DNA of 8,813 bases from Eubacterium sp. CAG:786 (lineage in GTDB: Bacteria; Bacillota; Clostridia; Oscillospirales; Ruminococcaceae): positions 7,367-16,179 of the forward strand of contig HF989484.1 of NCBI GenBank assembly GCA_000432175.1, given 5' to 3'. Position 1 is the first letter of the stretch. The number at the start of each line of letters is the position of its first letter. Shown here piece by piece: positions 1-5,288 of this stretch. The notes under the pieces are model-generated. The model was not told the origin of the DNA, ran no database searches, and saw only the letters and a list, made by a program, of their open reading frames with translations. The position numbers were made by a program, and so were the translations under genes.

Positions 1-533
1 GGGGAATAGGCCCGGATACGGCCTCCCTGCGGGAACTTCCGCACAAATTCTATGAGGAGAACCAGCTTCATGCGTTCATCATCTCCGGCATGAAGGACTT
101 CGACAGGTGTATCCGCATGCTGGACGAATTCCTGCCGTATGTCGATAATTGGGCTACCTGCGACCAGATGACGGTCAGGATGTTCAGAAAGAATACGGAC
201 AGGCTGCTGCCGCATGTAAGGCGCTGGCTTGATTCCGACCACACCTACACGGTGCGCTACGCGATAGGCTGCCTGATGAACTGCTACCTCGACGACGAAT
301 TCCGCGGGGAATACCCGCAGATGGCAGCGCATGCCGACAACGGTGAATACTATGTCAGCATGATGACTGCATGGTACTTCGCCACCGCGCTCGCAAAGCA
401 GTACGACGCGGCGATACCGTTCATCGAACAGCGCAGGCTGCGCCCTGAGACCCACCGTCGCACGATACAGAAAGCAATAGAAAGCTTCCGCATAACCGAC
501 CAGCAGAAGCAATACCTGAGAACGTTAAGATAA
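1..533 (+). CDS. DNA alkylation repair protein, AlkD-like (5' end missing)
   Basis: This is the C-terminal part of a HEAT-like-repeat DNA glycosylase of the AlkD family (COG4912), which removes N3- and N7-alkylated purines. The reading frame is open from base 3 to the TAA at 531-533, so the start lies upstream of the window; the internal ATG at base 90 is not the start. Seen in the sequence: a family-typical LPHKFYEENQLHAFII segment near the window edge, then LPYVDNWATCDQ. The Trp (150-152) and Asp (162-164) have the W-x3-D spacing of the B. cereus AlkD pair W109/D113. An Arg in YTVRYAIG (255-257) and a Trp in MMTAWYFA (372-374) sit near where AlkD has R148 and W187; these correspondences are from memory and not aligned. 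The protein ends in a basic helical tail. It converges on galT and is followed by a hairpin. Family assignment is strong, exact substrate unverified. Confidence 0.88.
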   Translation, partial: GIGPDTASLRELPHKFYEENQLHAFIISGMKDFDRCIRMLDEFLPYVDNWATCDQMTVRMFRKNTDRLLPHVRRWLDSDHTYTVRYAIGCLMNCYLDDEFRGEYPQMAAHADNGEYYVSMMTAWYFATALAKQYDAAIPFIEQRRLRPETHRRTIQKAIESFRITDQQKQYLRTLR

Positions 534-554
534 TTCGGAATTCGTAATTCGGAA
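531..554. repeat. Direct repeat of TAATTCGGAA, 14-bp offset
   Basis: TAATTCGGAA occurs at 531-540 and again at 545-554, followed by a partial third copy (TTTCGG, 555-560). The first copy contains the TAA stop of the upstream alkD-like gene. The unit is AT-rich and built around the near-palindrome CGGAATTCG. Such AATTCGGAATTCG strings next to a hairpin resemble small dispersed intergenic repeats, but only one locus is visible, so copy number in the genome is unknown. Confidence 0.6.
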
Positions 555-560
555 TTTCGG

Positions 561-596
561 TATCCCGCTTTGCGGGATATATTTCAAATAATTTTA
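561..596 (+). terminator. Hairpin after the alkD-like gene, possible terminator
   Basis: A perfect 8-bp stem, TATCCCGC (561-568) with GCGGGATA (572-579), closes on a TTT loop. It is followed by TATTTCAAATAATTTT, a weak, interrupted U-tract. It lies 28 bp past the TAA of the alkD-like gene, where a terminator would be expected between two converging genes. The poor U-tract makes Rho-independent strength uncertain, and it could equally be part of a repeat element. Confidence 0.5.
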
Positions 597-623
597 AAGG
601 GGCTGCAACATTCGCAACCCCTT
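588..623 (-). terminator. Likely intrinsic terminator of galT (minus strand)
   Basis: Read on the minus strand, AAGGGGTTGC (623-614) pairs with GCAGCCCCTT (606-597) over 10 bp. One pair is a G-U wobble, which forms on this strand but becomes a C-A mismatch on the plus strand, so the orientation favours galT. The loop is 7 nt, and TTTAAAATTATT follows. It begins 6 bp past the galT stop codon. Confidence 0.68.
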
Positions 624-628
624 GATAT

Positions 629-2125
629 TTACTTTACTACAACGTCCACAAAGCGCATAAACGCTGATTTTCCGGCGTCACTGCGCTTGAATACTCCCGC
701 GTCCTCGAGAACTTCCAGGAAAACTCTTCTGATCTCCTGCTCGAGAATTCCACGGGCTGTGCCCTCGCTGAATTCCGGGTGCCTTGAAAGCACTTCCGCT
801 GCCCACTCGGCATGGCAGGTCAGCTCTGGAATTCCGCGTAAGTCCTCGCCGCCAAGCATCGCCTTTTCCAGCATCACTATCTCGCGGGAAAGTCTTGACG
901 GCAGCACCGCAAGTCCCATTACCTCGATAAGACCGATGTTCTCTTTCTTGATGTGGTGCAGGGAGGGCTTCGGGTGGAATACTCCCAGCGGTCTGTCTGC
1001 AGTGGTGATGTTGTTGCGCAGCACGAGGTCGCATTCATAGCGGCTTCCGTTTCTGCGCGCGATGGGGGTTATCGTGTTGTGCGGCACACCCTCGGTTTCA
1101 GCGAATATGCCGGCGCTCTCGTCGGAATACGCGCGCCACTTCACGAGAATATCGTTGCAGCATTCCGCAAGCTGCTGCCTGTCCTCAGAGGACACGCGGA
1201 TAACGGACATGGGCCACTTAACGATACCAGCGGAAACATTCGTGTACGCTGGAATGCTGAACGGAGTTTCCACCTCAGCCCTTGCCATCGCGAATGTATA
1301 CCCGCCGCCCTGGAAATGTTCGTGGCTGAGTATCGAGCCTCCGACTATCGGCAGGTCGGCGTTGGAGCCCACTATGTAATGCGGCAGGTAATCGATTATG
1401 TCGAACAGCTTGTCGAAAACGGCGCGGTCTATCTTCATCGGGACATGCTTTTCATTGAAAACTATGCAGTGCTCGTTGTAATATCCATATGGAGAATACT
1501 GTATCTGCCATTCCTCGCCGTTGACCGTCAGCGGAATGGGACGCAGGTTCTGTCGCGCAGGGTGCGTCGCGTGACCCGGGAAGCCCGCATTCTCGGGGCA
1601 GAGCATGCACTTGGGGTAGGAGGAAGCTTTCTGATTTCTCGCGGCTGCGATATCACGGGGGTCCTTTTCAGGCTTGGAGCAGTTTATCGTGATGTCCAGG
1701 GTGCCGTATTCACACTCATAGAGCCACTTCAGGTCCTTGGCTATTCTTCCGGCGCGGACGTAATTCAGCTTCTTGCTGACGTCGTAGTACCAGTCGGTCG
1801 CCTGCTTCGGTGAAACCACATACAGCCTGTGGAATTCAGCTATCATCTCCCGGGGCATGGGGGTGAGGATCCCCATAAGCCTGGTATCGAACAGGTCGCG
1901 GGAATTCGCGGTGTCCGCTATCATTCCGTTTTCAACGGCGTAGGAGATGAGCGGTGCGAGAATGTCGTCTATGCTCTCGCCGGAATAATTCCCGCTGCAT
2001 TCCTCCCAGTCGGCGAGCTTCAGCGCTTCCATAAGCTGATTGCGCACAACGTAGATATCGTCGCGGGTGATGAGCTTTTCCGCAACAGCGTAGTCGATGA
2101 GCTTCTGTACATTTTCACAAATCAT
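629..2125 (-). CDS. galT: Class II UDP-glucose--hexose-1-phosphate uridylyltransferase
   Basis: GalT (EC 2.7.7.12) swaps UMP between UDP-glucose and galactose-1-phosphate in the Leloir pathway, in the cytoplasm. The chosen start gives 498 residues, the usual size of the Firmicute class II enzyme, and has an AAAGGAG ribosome site (2140-2134) 8 nt upstream. The frame stays open a further 80 codons upstream, but that stretch runs through the promoter region and looks non-coding. Visible family marks: an N-terminal helical domain (MICENVQKLIDYA), the MPREMIAEFHRLY segment, a cysteine pair in YPKCMLCPENAGFPG, and the active-site HxH in GGSILSHEHFQGG (His268 and His270). The C-terminal domain contains RPLGVFHPKPSLHHIKKENIGLIEVMGLAVLP (given here from residues in order, not as one motif). 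No galK or galE is nearby; the only neighbour that may relate to it is the divergent AraC regulator. Confident call. Confidence 0.95.
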   Translation of the reverse strand: MICENVQKLIDYAVAEKLITRDDIYVVRNQLMEALKLADWEECSGNYSGESIDDILAPLISYAVENGMIADTANSRDLFDTRLMGILTPMPREMIAEFHRLYVVSPKQATDWYYDVSKKLNYVRAGRIAKDLKWLYECEYGTLDITINCSKPEKDPRDIAAARNQKASSYPKCMLCPENAGFPGHATHPARQNLRPIPLTVNGEEWQIQYSPYGYYNEHCIVFNEKHVPMKIDRAVFDKLFDIIDYLPHYIVGSNADLPIVGGSILSHEHFQGGGYTFAMARAEVETPFSIPAYTNVSAGIVKWPMSVIRVSSEDRQQLAECCNDILVKWRAYSDESAGIFAETEGVPHNTITPIARRNGSRYECDLVLRNNITTADRPLGVFHPKPSLHHIKKENIGLIEVMGLAVLPSRLSREIVMLEKAMLGGEDLRGIPELTCHAEWAAEVLSRHPEFSEGTARGILEQEIRRVFLEVLEDAGVFKRSDAGKSAFMRFVDVVVK

Positions 2126-2162
2126 GATGAATTCTCCTTTATCCGCTGATTTCTTTAGTTTT

Positions 2163-2191
2163 ATTTTAACATACAAATTCCGCGTATTCCA
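2163..2191 (-). promoter_or_regulatory. Promoter of galT (extended -10)
   Basis: On the minus strand TAAAAT (2168-2163) is preceded by TGT (2171-2169), giving an extended -10 element. The hexamer 17 bp further upstream, TGGAAT (2191-2186), matches TTGACA poorly (3 of 6). The predicted transcript starts near 2156, leaving a leader of about 30 nt before the ATG. The weak -35 box suggests a promoter that may need an activator. Confidence 0.6.
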
Positions 2192-2194
2192 TGA

Positions 2195-2231
2195 ACACAA
2201 TCGCACAAAACATGGACAAAATGATACACAT
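2195..2231. promoter_or_regulatory. Helically phased ACA motifs, candidate AraC-type operator
   Basis: Four related hexamers sit about one DNA turn apart: ACACAA at 2195, ACAAAA at 2205, ACAAAA at 2216 and ACACAT at 2226 (steps of 10, 11 and 10 bp). They fill the gap between the galT -35 (2186-2191) and the -35 of the regulator gene (2236-2241). AraC-family proteins contact successive major grooves on one DNA face through two helix-turn-helix units and often bind direct repeats beside the -35 box. Binding by the neighbouring regulator is inference. Confidence 0.42.
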
Positions 2232-2235
2232 GCAC

Positions 2236-2264
2236 TTGAATCAAACTGCATTAAGGTGTATAAT
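2236..2264 (+). promoter_or_regulatory. Promoter of the AraC-family regulator gene
   Basis: TTGAAT (2236-2241) and TATAAT (2259-2264) are separated by 17 bp: a full consensus -10 and a 4-of-6 -35. The transcript should start near 2271, so the leader is only about 20 nt and holds little beyond the ribosome site GGAGG (2278-2282). Confidence 0.75.
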
Positions 2265-2289
2265 ATAAGAAAAAACCGGAGGACTGAGC

Positions 2290-3150
2290 ATGTACACAAA
2301 TGTTGCCTATCTGCATAATTCCCGCGCGGATATAGCGGACGACAGCCGCTCGCTGATCGTTTCAAGCTGCGGGTACTACAGAATACTCACCCGCACGGAA
2401 TTCCGCACTGACAGGCCGTTCGGGCGCAGGGATTACCAGCTGCTCTACATCGCAAAGGGCAAGGGGTATTTCAGCTTCGGCGGAAAGCTGCGCACCCTCG
2501 GCGAGGGCAGCATGATACTTTATCGCCCGGACGAGCCGCAGCATTACTACTACCACGCCGCAGACCGCACGGAAGTCTACTGGGTGCACTTCACCGGGCG
2601 CGACGCGGGTTCCCTGCTGAAATACTACGCGCTGCCGGACACCGACAACGTGTTCACCGCGGGTACTTCCCCGGACCTGCAGTGGCTGTACCGGCAGATG
2701 ATACAGGAACTTCAGCTGTGCCGCCAGAATTACGAGGAACTCCTCGCGCTGATACTGCGACACCTGTTCATCGTCGTGAACCGCTGCCTCACCGAGGGCA
2801 GCCGCGACACCGGAATGCTGGACGAAATCGAGCGCGCCACCCATTACTTCAACGAAAACTACCGCCGGCAGATAAACATAGAGGAATACGCGGCTGCGCG
2901 CCACATGTCGGTCTGCTGGTTCATTCGCAGCTTCCGGCAGACTGTAAAGCAGACCCCCATGCAGTACATCCTGTCGCTGCGCATGGCGAATGCCCAGAGC
3001 CTGCTGGAATCCACCCAGTATAACATAACGGAAGTCGCGGCAGCAGTGGGCTACGACGACCCGCTGTATTTCAGCAGGCTTTTCCGCAGGCACACGGGGT
3101 TTTCACCGACAAAATACCGTGAGCGCGCCAACGGCAGCAACCAGCCCTGA
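2290..3150 (+). CDS. AraC-family transcriptional regulator with N-terminal cupin sensor
   Basis: This is a 286-residue one-component regulator. GGAGG at 2278-2282 sets the ATG start. Residues of about 40-95 form a cupin-like AraC ligand-binding domain (RDYQLLYIAKGKGYFSFGG, then LGEGSMILYRPDEPQHYYY), a fold that often binds sugars. Residues of about 190-280 carry the two helix-turn-helix units: INIEEYAAARHMSVCWFIRSF, followed by ITEVAAAVGYDDPLYFSRLFRRHTGFSP and the terminal KYRE. The layout is that of regulators of sugar-use genes in Firmicutes. Divergent transcription from galT over a shared 164-bp region suggests control of galT, itself, or both, but the ligand cannot be read from sequence. 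No clear terminator follows: 3151-3191 is T- and A-rich without a good stem. Confidence 0.93.
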   Translation: MYTNVAYLHNSRADIADDSRSLIVSSCGYYRILTRTEFRTDRPFGRRDYQLLYIAKGKGYFSFGGKLRTLGEGSMILYRPDEPQHYYYHAADRTEVYWVHFTGRDAGSLLKYYALPDTDNVFTAGTSPDLQWLYRQMIQELQLCRQNYEELLALILRHLFIVVNRCLTEGSRDTGMLDEIERATHYFNENYRRQINIEEYAAARHMSVCWFIRSFRQTVKQTPMQYILSLRMANAQSLLESTQYNITEVAAAVGYDDPLYFSRLFRRHTGFSPTKYRERANGSNQP

Positions 3151-3191
3151 ACGCTTTTTCAAAATTTTTCTGCAAAATTCCCTAAAAGCCC

Positions 3192-3220
3192 TTGACAAAT
3201 CCGGAAAACGGGTGTATAAT
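3192..3220 (+). promoter_or_regulatory. Perfect consensus sigma-A promoter of the aldolase-like gene
   Basis: TTGACA (3192-3197) and TATAAT (3215-3220) both match consensus fully and are 17 bp apart. Transcription should begin near 3227, giving a leader of about 77 nt. A promoter this close to ideal implies strong, largely activator-independent transcription. Confidence 0.9.
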
Positions 3221-3234
3221 ATCATCATTGAACC

Positions 3235-3294
3235 GCTTTAGAGATAAAAAGCACAAAAGCATAAAAGCATAAAAGTGCTAAAGCAGGAAAGGAC
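3235..3294 (+). repeat. Leader with tandem 8-nt repeats inside a long-range dyad
   Basis: From 3247 to 3294 the leader reads as six consecutive 8-nt units: AAAAGCAC, AAAAGCAT, AAAAGCAT, AAAAGTGC, TAAAGCAG, GAAAGGAC. The last two merge into the ribosome site AGGAAAGGA (3285-3293), 10 nt before the ATG. GCTTTAG (3235-3241) is complementary to CTAAAGC (3278-3284), and GCAC (3251-3254) to GTGC (3275-3278), so the repeats can be held in a hairpin loop just upstream of the ribosome site. It matches no riboswitch class known to me. Confidence 0.6.
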
Positions 3295-3303
3295 ATAAAG
3301 GAA

Positions 3304-4278
3304 ATGAAAGAAATATCAAAGCTTCTGAATTACAGGTCAGACATCAGGATAGTTGACGCGACAATGCGCGACGGCGGTCTGGTGAACTCCTTCAGGTTCA
3401 CTGACGAATTCGTAAAGGACCTGTACCAGACTAACATAAAGGCCGGCGTTGACGTTATGGAGTTCGGCTATAAGGCTTCCAAGGAAATGTTCAAGGTAGA
3501 GGATTTCGGCAAGTGGAAGTTCTGCGATGACGACGATATCCGCGCAGTAGTCGGCGACAACGAGACCGACCTCAAGATCGCAGTAATGGCGGACGTTGGC
3601 CGCTGCGATTTCCGCAACGATATCCACAGGCGCAGCGAAAGCCCCATCGACGTTATCCGCGTGGCTACCTACCTCAACCAGATACCCGCTGCCGTTGAAG
3701 TCATCGAGGACGCAGCCGCAAAGGGATACGAAGTCACCTGCAACATTATGGCTATCTCCAACGCGCAGGACGTTGACATCAAGGTCGCGCTCGATATTCT
3801 CGGCAAGTCCCCGGCTGACGTTATCTACATCGTTGACAGCTTCGGCGCGCTCTACCCCGAACAGATCGAACGTATCGCAGCGCTCTACGGTGAGTTCGCT
3901 GCCAAATACGGCAAGAAGCTTGGTATCCACGCCCACAACAACCAGCAGCTCGCATTCGCCAACACTGTGGAAGCAGTCGGCGACGGCGTTGACTGGCTCG
4001 ACGGAACATATTCCGAAATGGGCAGGGGCGCCGGCAACTGCGCAATGGAACTGCTCCTCGGTTTCCTCAAGAACCCGAAGTACAACATCTACCCAGCTCT
4101 GCAGTTCATCGAAAAGCACATGAACAAGCTCAAGGAACAGGGCGTTGTATGGGGCTATGACACGCAGTACCTGCTGACAGGCATGCTCAACCAGCACCCC
4201 AGGACCGCTATCCAGTTCACAGCCGACAAGCGCAAGGATTACTCCGAATTCTACAAGGAAGTCACCGCTCAGGAATAA
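3304..4278 (+). CDS. DRE-TIM metallolyase / aldolase-catalytic-domain protein, reaction unknown
   Basis: This 324-residue cytoplasmic TIM-barrel protein is of the HMGL-like (DRE-TIM) superfamily, which includes HMG-CoA lyase, isopropylmalate and homocitrate synthases and 4-hydroxy-2-oxovalerate aldolases. The first strand carries DATMRDGG, with Arg22 and Asp23 in the usual catalytic and metal-ligand places. The metal-binding HxH is His209 and His211 in IHAHNNQQ, and the late GxGAGN loop is GRGAGNCAMELLLG with Asn245. Hydroxy-oxovalerate aldolases have a catalytic His just after RDG; here the sequence is RDGGLVNSF, so that activity is doubtful. The RDGG variant recalls a poorly characterised aldolase-domain family. 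The gene uses GTT, GCT, ATC and AAG more than its neighbours, which with the promoter suggests high expression. It stands alone, flanked by its own promoter and terminator, so context gives no pathway. Confidence 0.85.
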   Translation: MKEISKLLNYRSDIRIVDATMRDGGLVNSFRFTDEFVKDLYQTNIKAGVDVMEFGYKASKEMFKVEDFGKWKFCDDDDIRAVVGDNETDLKIAVMADVGRCDFRNDIHRRSESPIDVIRVATYLNQIPAAVEVIEDAAAKGYEVTCNIMAISNAQDVDIKVALDILGKSPADVIYIVDSFGALYPEQIERIAALYGEFAAKYGKKLGIHAHNNQQLAFANTVEAVGDGVDWLDGTYSEMGRGAGNCAMELLLGFLKNPKYNIYPALQFIEKHMNKLKEQGVVWGYDTQYLLTGMLNQHPRTAIQFTADKRKDYSEFYKEVTAQE

Positions 4279-4283
4279 ACTGC

Positions 4284-4308
4284 TCCCGGCGCATACCTCC
4301 TGCCGGGA
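4284..4308 (+). other. Hairpin directly after the aldolase-like gene
   Basis: TCCCGGC (4284-4290) pairs perfectly with GCCGGGA (4302-4308) around an 11-nt loop, 5 nt past the stop codon. There is no U-tract, so it is probably not a terminator itself. It may protect the 3' end of the message upstream of the real terminator. Confidence 0.5.
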
Positions 4309-4334
4309 ATTCCATGGGTGATAAATACTCTTTT

Positions 4335-4364
4335 CCCCGATGATCATTCGTCGGGGATTTTTTT
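4335..4364 (+). terminator. Rho-independent terminator of the aldolase-like gene
   Basis: CCCCGATG (4335-4342) pairs with CGTCGGGG (4349-4356), 8 bp with one G-U pair and a 6-nt loop. A seven-T run (4358-4364) follows one base after the stem. This is a canonical strong terminator that isolates the aldolase-like gene from the next operon. Confidence 0.92.
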
Positions 4365-4411
4365 GTTCCGAAATCGTAACCAAATTTTCACCTAAATCCG
4401 GTGTTTTGCGC

Positions 4412-4440
4412 TTGCATTGCGCCTAATTATATGGTATAAT
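4412..4440 (+). promoter_or_regulatory. Promoter of the rlmB - membrane protein - tadA operon
   Basis: TATAAT (4435-4440) carries a TGG extension (4432-4434), making an extended -10 site. The hexamer 17 bp upstream is TTGCAT (4412-4417), a poor -35. The -35 lies between two GCGC tetramers (4408-4411 and 4419-4422) within a run of three TTGC steps, a short dyad that could be an operator but is weak evidence. Predicted start is near 4447, with a 55-nt A/T-rich leader. Confidence 0.72.
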
Positions 4441-4487
4441 GTAAATTGTATATTAATGCGCACATACTACCTACACTATAATTATAT

Positions 4488-4535
4488 ATAAAGGAATTAC
4501 TATGGATAATCATAAAGGAATTACTATGGATAATC
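4488..4535 (+). repeat. Perfect 24-bp tandem duplication of a translation start
   Basis: Bases 4488-4511 and 4512-4535 are identical, with one further shared base at 4536. Each copy holds AAAGGA, a 6-nt spacer, ATG and the codons for Asp-Asn. Since 24 is a multiple of three, both ATGs (4502 and 4526) are in frame with the methyltransferase. The result is two consecutive ribosome sites and starts, and proteins differing by eight residues (MDNHKGIT). Confidence 0.95.
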
Positions 4536-5257
4536 AGGAAACAAGTTTGATCTACGGCAAAAACGCCGTCACTGAAACCCTCAACTCCGGCAGGGAGATC
4601 GACACGGTTTACGTACAGAAAGGCGCTTCCCTCGGCAAGATAATGGCGCTCGCAAAGAAATCCGGCGCAGTGGTCAAGGAAGTCAGCGACGAACGTCTCA
4701 CTGCGATGTGCGGCACCAGCAAGCACGGCGGCACTGCTGCAGAGCTTGCGTCTGCGTCGTATTCCACCGTGGAGGACATTCTCGCAGCCGCGCAGGAAAA
4801 GGGAAAGCCCCCGTTCATTATAATCGCCGACGAGATAGAGGACCCCCACAACCTCGGTGCGATAATCCGTACCGCAGAGGCTGCCGGCGCCGACGGGCTG
4901 ATAATCCCGAAAAGGCGCAGCGCTTCCCTCAACGCGACTGTGTTCAAGACTTCCGCGGGCGCCGCTGCATGGCTTAAAGTCGCGAGAGTCCCCAATCTGG
5001 TGGATACGATAAAGCGCCTCAAGGAAAACGGCGTGTGGGTCTACGGCATGGAGGCCGACGGGACCCCGTTCGACAAGGCCGACCTTTCCGGCGCAGTAGC
5101 GCTGGTGATAGGCAGCGAGGGCTTCGGACTGGGCAGGCTCGTCCGCGAGAACTGCGACATGACGCTTTCGCTCCCGATGTTCGGAAAGGTGAATTCACTG
5201 AACGCGTCGGTTTCAGCCGGAATTCTCATGTATGAAGTCGTAAGGCACCGGAACTGA
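4502..5257 (+). CDS. rlmB: 23S rRNA 2'-O-methyltransferase of the TrmH/RlmB family
   Basis: This is a SPOUT-class methyltransferase that transfers methyl from SAM to a ribose 2'-OH; RlmB acts on G2251 of 23S rRNA. The length is 251 residues from the first ATG or 243 from the second, both normal. Residues of about 15-90 form the SpoU substrate-binding domain (IYGKNAVTETLNSGREIDTV). The knotted catalytic domain shows motif 1 in DPHNLGAIIRTAEAAGADG (Asn117, Arg123), motif 2 in VIGSEGFGL (Gly204, Glu206), and motif 3 in NSLNASVSAGILMYE (Ser232-Asn234). Numbering is from 4502. The start lies in a 24-bp duplication, so which ATG dominates is open; the second copy's ribosome site is just as good. 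It is the first gene of an apparent operon, 31 bp ahead of the next. RlmB is the best guess; another TrmH paralogue is possible. Confidence 0.9.
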   Translation: MDNHKGITMDNQETSLIYGKNAVTETLNSGREIDTVYVQKGASLGKIMALAKKSGAVVKEVSDERLTAMCGTSKHGGTAAELASASYSTVEDILAAAQEKGKPPFIIIADEIEDPHNLGAIIRTAEAAGADGLIIPKRRSASLNATVFKTSAGAAAWLKVARVPNLVDTIKRLKENGVWVYGMEADGTPFDKADLSGAVALVIGSEGFGLGRLVRENCDMTLSLPMFGKVNSLNASVSAGILMYEVVRHRN

Positions 5258-5288
5258 ACCGGGAAGTTTCAAATTAGGAGAGATATTG

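Noticed and set aside
953..1813. A 286-codon open frame on the plus strand opposite galT
   Set aside because: It overlaps conserved galT sequence including the active-site HxH and shows no family features.
2126..2365. An 80-residue N-terminal extension of galT
   Set aside because: The extension is Cys-rich and unlike GalT, covers both divergent promoters and the start of the regulator gene; the internal ATG at 2125 has a strong AAAGGAG site and gives normal length.
3337..4383. A 348-codon open frame on the minus strand opposite the aldolase-like gene
   Set aside because: It runs through a canonical plus-strand terminator and lies opposite a well-supported gene; the long frame follows from codon bias.
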